A stretch of 64,000 nt of DNA from Legionella antarctica (lineage in GTDB: Bacteria > Pseudomonadota > Gammaproteobacteria > Legionellales > Legionellaceae). The notes beneath the pieces were generated by a model, which did no database searches, was not told the DNA's origin, and was given only the letters and a program-made list of their open reading frames with translations. This document shows positions 1-9,865 of this stretch, piece after piece (position 1 is the first letter of the stretch; every line of letters begins with the position of its first letter). The stretch spans positions 3,083,001 through 3,147,000 of the forward strand of contig NZ_AP022839.1 in NCBI RefSeq assembly GCF_011764505.1. The letters run 5' to 3'. A program made the translations under genes and the position numbers.

Positions 1-2
1 AG

Positions 3-455
3 CCTGATTTTGCTTATGAACGAATAATGATAGCTACGGATCTTTCAGAAGCGAGTAAAGAAACCGTGCAATTTACGTTTAATTGCTTTCCCAATGCAAA
101 TTTTCAGTTGTTGCATATCGTTGATGTTTATTACCGCCAATTCTTAAATCCAGGCAACTTAAATGAAGAATTCGTAGACACCAACCACCCTGAAACAAAA
201 GATATTTTTCAAAATTTGGAGGATTTCCTAAGCCAATGTAAGGTAAATAAAAGCAGGTTCGAGAAAAGGGTTATAGGCGGTTACTATGCTGATGCCATTA
301 TTGAACAGGCAAATCGATGGAACGCTGATTTGTTAGCATTTGGCACCCAGGGTAAATCGGGACTACATTATTTACTGATGGGAAGTGTTGCGAAACGAAT
401 TCTTCATCTTTGCCCTATAGACATGCTCGCAGTTCCTCCACAACCAAAAACCTAA
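3..455 (+). CDS. Universal stress protein (UspA family), 5' end outside window
   Basis: Cytoplasmic UspA-fold protein, probably nucleotide-binding. The frame is open from the window edge. The first ATG in it (27) lies inside the usual N-terminal strand (Y-E-R-I-M-I-A-T-D-L-S), so the true start is almost certainly upstream of base 1. The ATP-type signature G-x2-G-x9-G-S is visible near the C-terminus (GTQGKSGLHYLLMGS), followed by a final hydrophobic strand ending in AVPPQP. The length of about 150 aa fits a single-domain Usp. It converges on the antiporter gene with about 50 bp between them. Usp genes often sit beside cation pumps, which fits the neighbours here, but a functional link is only inferred. 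Confidence 0.85.
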   Translation, partial: PDFAYERIMIATDLSEASKETVQFTFNCFPNANFQLLHIVDVYYRQFLNPGNLNEEFVDTNHPETKDIFQNLEDFLSQCKVNKSRFEKRVIGGYYADAIIEQANRWNADLLAFGTQGKSGLHYLLMGSVAKRILHLCPIDMLAVPPQPKT

Positions 456-507
456 CCCTGGAAAACACAGTGACACTGGGATAATGAATAAAAACAAAGA
501 TTCAATT

Positions 508-2216
508 TTATTTGTCGGTCTTTTTTGAATTGCTTTCTGATAGTTCCAGAATGATTTCGACTGCACGGGTTGCTGCGTCATGAAATGGCTGAAAAATGAC
601 TTCAATTCCTGCGTTTTTTAATAGTTCCATTTCCGAAATATGCTGCGTGATTACTGCAATGCGACTGCGAACTTTAGCTTGTTTCATGGTTTCGGTCAAA
701 ATAATTCTTGGATCTTGATGGGTCACCCCAAGCAAGTGTTGTGGAATCGTGCAAATAATCCATTTCGCTTGATTTAAAGGCAAGGAAGCAACAAACTCCA
801 TATCGCAAGCATCCCCATAGATTGCGTCATATCCCTGATCCCCCCAATCTCTTACTGCATCGGGATTAAAATCAACTGCTAATACGTTCAATTTTTTCTC
901 TATTAATAATTTTGCTATCGCTTTTCCAAAACGTCCTAAACCCAAAATAATGATGTCATAGTTTTGCTTATTTATTGATGCGCCAATTTCTTTCCTCTCG
1001 CGATGGGATATTCCGCGTTCAAAAAGGGACAAGATGGGTTCCAACCAAAGGTAAAGAGTTTGTGAATAAGTAATCATGTATACCGAAAGAGCAATGGTAA
1101 TCAAACCAACAAGTGTAACTAATCCTAAAGATTCCGTTGAAACATGTCCTAACGTCACCCCCATTGCCATAAATATTAATGAGAATTCACTGATTTGAGC
1201 AACAGTCAATCCTGCTAAAAATCCTGTACGCTTGCGGTAACCCATCGCTCCCATGATGGCTAACACGATAAGTGGATTTCCAATCAAGACAAATAGAGAG
1301 AAAACGATTGCCGGTATAATCTGAGACCCAAGCTGGTTTAAACTCAATTGCGAGCCTAAGGCAATAAAGAAAAAAAGTAATAAGAAATCTCGCAACGAAG
1401 AAACCTTGCGGCAATGGTGTCTCTGATGGGCGTTGATGCCAATGAGATACCTGCAATCAGTCCTCCCAATTCTTTGCTAAAGCCCAAATAACTGCCTAAA
1501 GTTGCCATGAATGCGGCGAAAGCGATAGCAAAAATAATCAATAACTCTGGGGAGTGAGCTATACGATTAACTAAAGGATTAGCCAGATAACGGATGAAAA
1601 GACCAACCAGGATTAAAAGCGTGATACCGTAGACAAATACCATAGCAATATGTGTTGTATAGCTCACTCCGTTTTCCTGGCTGCCAATACCAAATGCGGA
1701 TAATGTGATCATGGCCAAAACAACTACCAGATCTTGCACAATGAGAAATCCGATTGCAATACGGCCATGAAGCGAATCCACTTCATGTTTATCGGAAAGC
1801 AGCTTGACGATAATGATGGTACTGGAAAACGTAAGAGCAACAGCTACATAAAGTGCAGTCACTGAATCCATGCCCAGGCCTATTGCAATAAAAAAACCAA
1901 TCAGGGAGGTAAACAACACTTGGCCAAGTCCTGTAGCCAAAGAGACCAATCCCAATGTTTTTATTAAATGGAGATCCAGCTTCAGGCCAACAAGAAAAAG
2001 TAATACAGCAATCCCTAATTCAGCCAACAATTCAATGTGTTCATCGGACTGTACAATTCCCAAAAATCCAGGGCCTGCAAGAATGCCCACTACGATAAAT
2101 CCGACAATCATAGGCTGTCGAAGCAGCAAACAGATAAAACCTACAACAGTTGCCATTATAAGAAGCGAGGTCAGCTCATAAAAAGGAGATGCATGTATTA
2201 ATGACCAATCCATCAT
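508..2216 (-). pseudogene. KefB/CPA2-type monovalent cation:proton antiporter with RCK domain, frameshifted
   Basis: Two adjoining minus-strand frames form one antiporter. The N-terminal part (2216 to 1356) carries the Na+/H+ exchanger membrane domain. The C-terminal part (about 1395 to 508) has the last membrane helices and a TrkA-N/RCK nucleotide-binding domain with the Rossmann signature ILGLGRFGKAIA. The family reads through as '...TIAxxxxxLRDFLLLFFFIALGSQL'; here the frame changes at about 1390, consistent with a one-base loss. Joined, the protein would be about 570 aa, normal for the family. Its ATG overlaps the ATPase stop by 4 nt, so the two were translationally coupled. A sequencing error could also explain the shift. 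The exchanged ion (K+ or Na+) cannot be told from sequence. Confidence 0.8.
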
Positions 2217-4479
2217 AGAACACTATCCCTATAATTAATATTCTCTCCTGCGCTAACGTGGCTTATTGCACTTATCCTTAAGCGAAGTTGTTTTTCAATT
2301 TCAATAACAGCGAAAAATATCGCGCCAATCACAACGATGAGTACCCCATCCCAGAGGGGGATGCTTTCAGTAATAAATACAGTTTGCAATGGGGGGAAAT
2401 AGGTGATTGCAAACTGTGCTACAGTAATCACGATGACTGCCATCCAAACAACATTGGTACCTTTTACCGCCGCCCATGTGAGTGAGGTAGTATAGATATT
2501 ACGAATATAAAACAGATGAAAAATTTCAAGAACAACCAGGGTGTTCAAAGCAATTGTGCGTGCAAGTTCAAGTGAATAACCGCGATCCAGCGCATAAAAA
2601 TAGATACCAAAAACACCACAGATAAACAGAATCGAAACCAGGATAATATGCCATACCAAACCACCCCCTAGCAGCGGCTCACTTCGAGGACGCGGTGGCC
2701 GATGCATGGTGCCTTCTTCCGTTGGTTCAAATGCCAGGGCAACCCCCAAAGTAACGGCGGTAATTAAATTAACCCATAAAATCTGAATCGGGGTAACTGG
2801 TAAACTAAGCCCAAAAAGTAATGCTAAAATAATGGTCATTGCTTCGCCCGCGTTAGTAGGTAACGTCCAGCTGATAACCTTTTTAAGGTTGTCATAAACA
2901 GTACGACCTTCACGAACAGCCGCGACAATAGAAGCAAAGTTATCATCAACCAGTACAAATTCGGCCGATTCTTTGGCCACTTCACTGCCATTTCTTCCCA
3001 TAGCAATTCCTGCATCCGCCCGTTTTAATGCGGGAGCGTCATTAACGCCATCACCGGTCATTGCCACAGCCATGCCATGCGATTGTAATGCCATTACAAG
3101 CCTTAATTTATGTTCGGGGCTTGTACGAGCAAAAATATCGGTTTTCAATACAGCATTTCTGAGAATCGCATCATCCATGTTATCCAAATCAATACCCGTC
3201 AAGACTTTATCCAAATTTTTAAGTCCTATTTGACGACCTATGGCAACTGCTGTACTGGCGTGATCTCCCGTAATCATTTTGACTTTAATGCCTGCTGTAT
3301 GGCATTGTGCCACTGCCGAAATGGCCTCAGTTCTGGGAGGATCAATCAGTCCAGCCATCCCAAGCAAAGTCAAACCGCCCTCAACATCGGCGAATTCCAA
3401 AACAGCATGTTCTGGCTTGGTTTTTTTGACTGCAAAAGCCAGGACACGCTGCCCTTTTGCTGCTACCTGCTCCATTTGTTCCTTCCAAAAAACCTCATCT
3501 AAGGGCTGTCCTTCACCTTTATATGTTTGTTGATTATGGCACATCTTTAAAATTTGCTCAGGGGCTCCTTTAACAAAGATCACCGCATGATTCAAATGGT
3601 CATGATGCAAGGTAGCCATGAAGCGATGTCTGGCATCGAAAGGAATCATATCGGTACGTACCCAGGATGCGTTTTCTTCTTGCAGGACAAGTCCTGCTTT
3701 ACCCGCAAATGCAAGTAAGGCACCTTCCATGGGATCACCCTCCACAGCCCATCCACCATCCTGTTCATAAAGTGTGGCATCATTGCAAAGCATTGCAGCA
3801 CGTGCGAGTTCCCTGAGCAAAGGCTGCTCGTTGTTGTCCACCTCTTGTTCATTTAAAGTAATCATACCTTGCGGCTCATAACCGATACCATCCACAAGAA
3901 ACAGCTGATTATCGGTTAGAACAGAAGAGACAGTCATCTCGTTAAGAGTTAGGGTACCGGTTTTATCGGTACAGATAACCGATACTGAACCTAATGTTTC
4001 AATCGCGGGAAGACGCCGCACAATCGTGTGTCGTCTTGCCATGGCCTGCACACCAATGGCCAAAGTAATTGAAAGAACTGCAGGAAGACCTGCTGGAATT
4101 GCCGCAACCGATAAACCAACCACAACCATAAACAACTCACCAAACGAGTGATGCTGGACAAAATAACCATAAGCAAGAAGCAGTGCAGCAAGCACTAAAA
4201 TAAATAAAGAGAGCCATTTTGCAAACAGCCCAATTTGTATGACTAATGGAGTAGTTAATGACTCTACTTTGGACAATAGTCCGCTAATATGTCCAATTTG
4301 GGTCTCAGGGCCTGTTGCTACAACAATACCTTTGCCTTGACCATTGGTTACCAGGGTCCCACTAAAGGCCATACAGGTTCGATCACCTAATTCAGTACCA
4401 CTTGGGACAGGATGAATATGCTTTTCAACAGGAATGGATTCACCGGTTAAGATGGCTTCCTGAACCGTTAAGCCATGTG
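2213..4479 (-). pseudogene. P-type cation-transporting ATPase (P2/PacL-like), 5'-truncated by IS21
   Basis: Membrane P-type ATPase expected to pump a cation using ATP. Visible in order: the actuator TGES loop (LTGESIPVEKH), the phosphorylation motif CTDKTGTLT, the nucleotide-domain KGAPE, the hinge TGDGVNDAPAL, and a C-terminal cation-ATPase membrane domain. The cation-ATPase N-domain, the first helices and part of the actuator domain are missing. The frame can be read up to 4516, but the bases beyond 4479 belong to the IS21 end, so the ATG there is IS-derived and about 130-150 family residues are absent. The M4 motif reads PAGLPA where SERCA-like pumps have PEGLPA, so ion specificity is uncertain. 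The native promoter is lost; expression would need an IS-borne promoter. Confidence 0.85.
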
Positions 4480-4566
4480 TGTCAATCAGCATCCAATTTT
4501 GACCCTCAAACCGCATCCAAAATTGACCCTCAAAAACATATCACATTGATTATTTACTTTACTGTT

Positions 4567-5295
4567 TTAGCTTCGATTTTTAAAGCGATAACTTTCATTT
4601 CCAGTCTCAACAATAGAGCAATGATGAGTCAATCTGTCCAGCATGGCTGCGGTCATTTTTGTATCACAAAACACCTTTGGCCATTCACCAAAATTTAAGT
4701 TTGTTGTAATGATTAATGATGTTTTTTCATATAATTTGCTAACTAAATGAAACAACAGAGCTCCGCCCGCTTCAGAAAATGGTAAATATCCAAGCTCATC
4801 CAGGACAATAGCATCAAAATTTTGCAGGCGATTAGCTAGCCGTCCTGTATTAACTTGTTTTTTTTCTTGTTCTAATTTGTTGACCAGATCAACAACATTA
4901 TAAAAACAAGCCCGCTTTCCTTGCTTAATTAAATTAGTTGCTATAGCAATAGCTAAGTGCGTTTTACCAGAGCCCGTGCCACCCACAAAAATAATATTGC
5001 GCCCAGCATCAACAAAGCTCCCTGCGTGCAATAAACTTATTTCTTCTTCATTAACAGGATGTTGCGTAAAATCAAATTGGCTTAAATTACGATTGACCGG
5101 GAATTTTGCGACACTCAGTTGATAATTAATAGCACGCGTTTTGCGTGTTATTTGTTCTGCTTCTAATAGCATAGATAACCACTCATAATGAGTTAGTTTC
5201 ACCAAAGGCTTCGACTCTTCATAGGCTAGCAACCTATCTAACATGCCTTGTAATTTTAATATCTTAAGCAACTCAGATAATTTAGTGAATGGCAT
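4567..5295 (-). CDS. istB: IS21 helper ATPase IstB
   Basis: 242 aa AAA+ ATPase that assists the IstA transposase. The Walker A motif is [11 protein letters not shown], and Walker B is [10 protein letters not shown]. Length and motifs match full-length IstB proteins. The start overlaps the end of istA by 14 nt, the standard coupled istA-istB arrangement. Nothing in the frame suggests inactivation. Confidence 0.95.
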   Translation of the reverse strand: MPFTKLSELLKILKLQGMLDRLLAYEESKPLVKLTHYEWLSMLLEAEQITRKTRAINYQLSVAKFPVNRNLSQFDFTQHPVNEEEISLLHAGSFVDAGRNIIFVGGTGSGKTHLAIAIATNLIKQGKRACFYNVVDLVNKLEQEKKQVNTGRLANRLQNFDAIVLDELGYLPFSEAGGALLFHLVSKLYEKTSLIITTNLNFGEWPKVFCDTKMTAAMLDRLTHHCSIVETGNESYRFKNRS

Positions 5296-6793
5296 GATTT
5301 GCTCCCGTTAAGAGTAAATTATATTTATGACAATTACTTGTGGGTTCTTCCTTTAAGATTAATCCAGCGGGCATTGTCGTTGCTTGAGGAAGTGCTGTAG
5401 GCCGTAATCGATGCAACGCATTAAGAATATAATCACGGCTAACCACCTGCTCTGTTAGCGCTAATTCACAGGCTACACTCACCGCCTCAATGCCATGCTC
5501 ACTCATTGCCAACAGCACCTCAACGCATTCTCTGTCACCACCACGGCGCTTCATGAGAATGCTTTTGATTTTTAAAATGGCTGGTGGTAATTGCCAGTCT
5601 TTGAATGGAGCACCATTGCGTAATGCCCCTGGCTTGCGCTCCAGTAAAGGTAAATAATGCCATGGATTAAACAGTGTTTTATTGCGGCCAAAGGTGCGTT
5701 GGTGGCAACCGATGGACTCATTACCTGAAAATACCTCTATAGTTAATGCGTATATCCTGAGCGTCACCATCTGGTTGGCATAGGCACAATCAACGCTATA
5801 ACGATTTCTATCGCAATGAATCAAGCAGGTTGAATGTACTAGAGTTGAAACTTCTTTATACCCATCAAATGGATGATTTAACGCTCTAAAATGAGTTCTT
5901 TCTTCTTGAAATACAGCGTCAACAGTTAGTTCTTGTTGTTCTGGGTGATGCCTTTTCTCGGCCAATAATTGGCATTGCTGCTGAAGATGTTCATTTAATA
6001 ACGACAAGGTTTCATATTTAAGACGTGGTTTAAATACCCAGTCACGTACATTATCAACTTGATTTTCAATCTGCCCCTTTTCCCATCCGGCTGCGGGATT
6101 GCAGGCTGTAGGTTCAATTAAGTAATGATCCATTAATGCCAAAAATCGCCGGTTAAAAGCACGCTCCTTACCCTTGAAAACACTATCTACCGCCGTTTTC
6201 ATGTTGTCATAAATACCTCTTAGCGTTAAGCCACCAAAAAATTTGAAGGCTAAATTATGCGCATCAAATAACATTTCTTGAGTTTCTCGAGGATATGCTA
6301 CAAGAAAAAATTTACGGCTGTAGCTTAAACGAAATTGAGCTACTTTGATTTTTTGAACAACGCCTGCAAGCTCTACAGTTTCTTCACTCCAATCAAACTG
6401 ATAGGCCTCTCCGGGATGATAGTATTGTGGAATATAGGCTTTTAATGACTCTCGACTCGTACAGCGCCATACTTTAACAAAACGCTGGACACTATCATAA
6501 GAACCGCAATAGCCACTTTCTTTTAGTTGAGTGTAGTACTTCATTGCACTACGGCGTTCCTTTTTCGATAACTTGTGGTCGTTGTTCAACCATGATACCA
6601 ACGTCTCTTTGAAGATATTCAGTGCAGGTAGTGGTTGAATGGAGCGTTGATAATTTTTCCCAGACTTTTCTGCTCGGATTACCCGTCTAACTGTATTACG
6701 CGATAATCCTGTTGTGCGAACAATTTCCGCAATAGTTAATTTTTGCACATGAAACATGCGCCTAATTTTTGCTTCTGTTTCCATGATCAACAT
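5282..6793 (-). CDS. istA: IS21 transposase IstA
   Basis: 503 aa DDE transposase. An N-terminal helix-turn-helix ([21 protein letters not shown]) is followed by an rve-type catalytic core with YQFDWSEE and later DNMKTAVD motifs, and a C-terminal beta-barrel-like region. A second ATG lies three codons in (MEtEAKIRR), so the exact start is uncertain. The frame is intact. The promoter is presumably in the subterminal repeats to the right of 6793. Confidence 0.95.
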   Translation of the reverse strand: MLIMETEAKIRRMFHVQKLTIAEIVRTTGLSRNTVRRVIRAEKSGKNYQRSIQPLPALNIFKETLVSWLNNDHKLSKKERRSAMKYYTQLKESGYCGSYDSVQRFVKVWRCTSRESLKAYIPQYYHPGEAYQFDWSEETVELAGVVQKIKVAQFRLSYSRKFFLVAYPRETQEMLFDAHNLAFKFFGGLTLRGIYDNMKTAVDSVFKGKERAFNRRFLALMDHYLIEPTACNPAAGWEKGQIENQVDNVRDWVFKPRLKYETLSLLNEHLQQQCQLLAEKRHHPEQQELTVDAVFQEERTHFRALNHPFDGYKEVSTLVHSTCLIHCDRNRYSVDCAYANQMVTLRIYALTIEVFSGNESIGCHQRTFGRNKTLFNPWHYLPLLERKPGALRNGAPFKDWQLPPAILKIKSILMKRRGGDRECVEVLLAMSEHGIEAVSVACELALTEQVVSRDYILNALHRLRPTALPQATTMPAGLILKEEPTSNCHKYNLLLTGANHAIH

Positions 6794-6914
6794 CCTCTAA
6801 TTCCCTCTAGATTATTAAAATCTAGAGTACACGTTTTACTCGATTTTAGAGGGTCAAAATTGGATGCTGATTTACCCTAAAAGGGGGTCATTTTTGCATG
6901 CTGATTTACAGATC

Positions 6915-7658
6915 TCAAACCACAACTTGAAGACAAGATGACGCTAGATAATCATCACCAGGTGTCTCAGATTTGACCGAATTGACATCATGTCGATGGA
7001 GAAGCTCGGCGGCGTAAGCCGCCACATGCTCGTCCCAGCATGAGTCCAAAAACCATAAAAGCAAGTCCTGGTATAACCAGGGTGCTGCTGTTCTCACCCA
7101 CCACATACACCATCGATGCAAGTAACTGATGATTCGTCGGGGAGAAACCCCATCTTTGACCATCCATTTAACTTGCTCGCGCGCTTTGCGCAATGTTCGT
7201 GCATGAGGAACAATGTGTGTTTGCAAAAGAGGCTGCTTTTCGGGTTGCCAAATTGTCTCTACCCCCCCCCGGGGTTTGGATTGGTTTTGCTCAACTTGCT
7301 CCGTATTAGGAACGTTTACAACAGCCTGTGTTATTATGGTGTTATCCAAGGGTTGCGTCTTTGGATATTGGATGCCTAAAAAATGGAAGCCCCTATCAAT
7401 GGATCCGATACGCGTTTTTTTCCCGGACAAGCGCAGGCGCCTTTCTTGTAATACCTGCATTAGACGCTGTTTACAGCGATTAAGACTGCGCTTGGTTTGG
7501 CACAAAATGAGAATATCATCCTGATACCGAAAGTAAGCCACATCCATTTCATTGAATGCGTCATCGAGTGGTTTTAAATAAAGGCCACTAAAAAATTGGG
7601 ATAAAGGTCCGCGTAACGCAATGCCTTGATCTGGATTTTTATAGCCTCTTGTTGAACC
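6915..7658 (-). pseudogene. Reverse transcriptase (RNA-directed DNA polymerase), N-terminally truncated
   Basis: The frame is open from a TGA at 7659-7661 down to the stop at 6915. It reads GIALRGPLSQFFSGLYL, PLDDAF, then the catalytic RYQDDILIL box (YxDD), KTRIG and FHFLGI. These are RT motifs 4-7 followed by a thumb and a C-terminal region rich in Trp. The fingers and the first catalytic aspartate motif are missing, so it cannot be active. The family resembles bacterial group II-like or stand-alone RTs; the exact class is unclear. No intron domain V/VI or template/variable repeat was seen nearby. One side abuts the IS21 end and the other runs into a DUF6194 gene remnant of opposite orientation. 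Confidence 0.75.
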
Positions 7659-7927
7659 TCAAGATTTCAAAAGAAAAATTTATAGAATTATTTAAATTGA
7701 TACCCAAAAGGCCTATCGCTGGGGAGATAATCGAAGGAGTGTATAATTTTTCTGAGTTAGATAAAGTTATGCCTCACCCAGTATATGGATGGATGACATG
7801 GGTTTGTGTAGTAAACCCAACGCTTAAGACGATTGAATCAATGGAGGCTCAAGGATTATTTGAAGAGGCATATCAAGCGGCTATAGCCACAATTGATAAG
7901 AAATTGAAGCAGAGACGATCAAAATAA
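7649..7927 (+). pseudogene. DUF6194-family protein, 5'-truncated
   Basis: The 92 codons open with a TTG that is not a convincing start. The sequence LNLKISKEKF matches the interior of the DUF6194 domain, and the later block HPVYGWMTWVCVVNP is the family hallmark. The N-terminal half is missing because the frame begins where the reverse-transcriptase remnant ends. No ribosome-binding site is visible. The function of DUF6194 is unknown. Confidence 0.6.
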
Positions 7928-7987
7928 CAAATTAATTGTACTAGCTCAGACTTGATCTGACAGTCGCCGGTTTTTCGGAAGTGTCTG

Positions 7988-8310
7988 TCAGACACCACTA
8001 CCCGAAACGAAGAAACCTTGTTTTCGAAGCTCAATGCTTGTTCGATGTTGGCCGTGATCAGGATAGGCTATGGCGTATTCTTTTACTGCCGACTCGATTG
8101 CTTCACCAACACGATTTTTAAAATTTGGCTTTCTACGATTCTGATCAAACAGCGCATCTACGCCACCTTCATCTACAGCTGATTTATAACGGTAAAAGTA
8201 TCTCTGGATAGCCCCATTACTTTGCATGCTTTTGACACATTGCCAAGTTCTTCGGCAAGATTGAGTAATCCAACTTTATGTTTAATGATTTTAACGTTAC
8301 TATTTAACAT
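7988..8310 (-). pseudogene. IS481-like transposase fragment, frameshifted
   Basis: The N-terminal about 105 aa of an IS481-type transposase: a helix-turn-helix region (LLNLAEELGNVSKACKVMGLSRDTF) followed by the YRYKSAVDEGGVDAL and YPDHGQHR blocks. The two parts lie in different frames. Between them ACT-TTT-ACC stands where ACT-TTT-TAC is expected, i.e. one T is missing from a T run at about 8195. The catalytic rve domain is absent. Short bases resembling IS ends (ATCTGACA at about 7952, inverted GTGTCAGAT at about 8384) suggest a remnant of roughly 440 bp. Confidence 0.7.
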
Positions 8311-8402
8311 GAGAGTGTTCCTTTGTTTTGATTTTAAGTTCGCACTTCTATCAAAACCGGAAACTCTCACCTTTTCAAGTGATGTGTCAGATTAAATCGG
8401 AA

Positions 8403-8765
8403 CTAATACACGTCATTGTTCATTTTAAGATTCAGCAAACGTTTTAACGCATAAGCCGGTAAGTCCAAACTATCGGCAACAGTAGCAAAAGTTCGTCTTA
8501 AGTCGTGCAAAGTAAATGATGCGCCAGATAACTCCACTACCCTATTTACCGCTTTTTTAGGCTCATAGATATAACCGGTTTTACTTTCAGCAGGAAATAC
8601 AAATTCACTGGTTTTATTCCGGCTTCTGCGTTCCATTAACTCGTAAACAAAGTCAGACATAGGCAGTGTGTGGATTTCGTGGTTTTTAGTATCTTGCAAG
8701 GTGATGGTTTTGGATTTGAGATCAGATTTCCAGTTTTGAGGACAGTGTCCCATCATTTTCGCCAA
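8403..8765 (-). pseudogene. Tyrosine site-specific recombinase (phage-type integrase), internal fragment
   Basis: The catalytic-domain piece DLKSKTITLQDTKN to LHDLRRTFATVAD includes the H-x-x-R box of tyrosine recombinases. The N-terminal arm-binding and core-binding domains and the final catalytic Tyr are missing. The frame ends shortly after MNNDV, next to the IS481 remnant end, and its first codons overlap the 3' end of the GTPase-like gene. Real homology appears to start near 8740. It is a relic of an integrated element. Confidence 0.7.
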
Positions 8766-9612
8766 TATTTAATTCCGTCTTTCTCTGCGATATCATGTCT
8801 CTCAAGGTCTTATGTGAATCTGTTTCAAGCCCAAGAATCTTTGATGCTAACCCTTGGCTGGTTTTTATTATTTGATACTCGGGAGAGGCTGTTATTTTAG
8901 CAACAACTTCTTTAAACTTCTCTGGACCAACGGAGCTTTCCAACTCATTTTTGAATTTATCCAAAATCTTCCCTTTTAGGGCATCACCCGTTAATTTTTT
9001 TTCTTCTTCATTCAAAAAGGTACAGTTTTGATTTTTATTCGAATTTAACGTGGCTTTAAACAGGTGAATACGATCTTTTGCTGAATTTTTGTAACTATTA
9101 TCAATGGGGGATAACTCAAAAACAGCTTTATTTATACAATCTTTGAGTCTGCTCGTATTCATACCAGTCTTAGCACTTGTTTCGATACAATTTTCTTCAG
9201 CTCTACTGCTCTCTCTAAGCCATTTTTTTATATCCTCCATGTATTTGTCCTTAAAATCGTTTGATACCAAATCTGATTTGGTGAGTGCTATAAAAATCTT
9301 GGCATGCTCATTTTTTTGTTCTATGTAGTTATAATCAGTTTGCAATTTTGTAACAGCATCAGCGACGCTTAAATCTACACAAATTACAGCGACATTGGCC
9401 TTTAAAAGATAAGATTCTGTTCCCTTCGATTCTGTAGTGCGCTGTTCACCCTCATAAATTATCATTGAAACCCCATCGTTGTTCACTAAAGAGCGTTCAT
9501 GAGAACTCTGGTTCGAAGGAGAAAAAGTATCCTTCGCCAATCGCTCAATCAAACTTGACTTCCCTGATCTAGATTCACCCAATACAACAACATTGATCGT
9601 TCTATTCACCAC
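8722..9612 (-). CDS. Ras/Rab-like small GTPase-domain protein, eukaryote-like
   Basis: 296 aa starting at tandem GTG codons, with an AAGG a few bases upstream. The P-loop GESRSGKSS lies near residues 11-19, the base-specificity motif TKSD near residue 110, and ETSAK (G5) near residue 143. The switch II region reads IIYEGEQR instead of the usual D-T-A-G, so the Mg2+/gamma-phosphate aspartate is not obvious and hydrolysis may be impaired. A helical C-terminal half (about 180-285) of charged residues follows. The last about ten residues fall in the junction with an integrase fragment, so the native C-terminus may be replaced. A host-directed (Dot/Icm) role is inferred from the eukaryotic-like fold only. 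Confidence 0.7.
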   Translation of the reverse strand: MVNRTINVVVLGESRSGKSSLIERLAKDTFSPSNQSSHERSLVNNDGVSMIIYEGEQRTTESKGTESYLLKANVAVICVDLSVADAVTKLQTDYNYIEQKNEHAKIFIALTKSDLVSNDFKDKYMEDIKKWLRESSRAEENCIETSAKTGMNTSRLKDCINKAVFELSPIDNSYKNSAKDRIHLFKATLNSNKNQNCTFLNEEEKKLTGDALKGKILDKFKNELESSVGPEKFKEVVAKITASPEYQIIKTSQGLASKILGLETDSHKTLRDMISQRKTELNIGENDGTLSSKLEI

Positions 9613-9865
9613 AGTAAGGCCTTATTCTCTAATTTAGTATAATTATAGCTCTGATTTGTATAATAAATGCCAAATACACTTCACTTGATCCTCTAAGTCA
9701 CGCCATTTCTTGATTATCTGGTCGTTTGCTTATACGTTAGACTGTTTGCTTTGAATTGCAGACCCAGATCAATTTCCTTTCAGAGGCCACTTACAGCAGT
9801 TTTCCAGATAAAATACTCCTTGGTTTTTTTAATATATTTAAGTTACTATTCAACCACTAACCTAT

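Larger units (their letters stand above)
4480..6910. mobile_element. IS21-family insertion sequence (copy 1), complete, no target duplication
   Basis: About 2.43 kb carrying istA and istB. The ends match: TGTCAATCAGCATCC at 4480 against TGTAAATCAGCATGC read inward from 6910. Both ends also have subterminal repeats of the GCATCCAATTTTGACCCTC type (4488, 4513 and about 6850-6870, inverted), as is usual for IS21. The left flank is the middle of an ATPase gene and the right flank is a reverse-transcriptase remnant. The flanking bases (CCATGTG and GATCTCA) show no duplication. The element therefore marks a rearrangement junction rather than a simple insertion. Confidence 0.85.

Noticed and set aside
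6915..7658. Diversity-generating retroelement or retron
   Set aside because: The reverse transcriptase lacks its N-terminal half, and no template/variable repeat pair, accessory gene or msr/msd-like RNA was found beside it.
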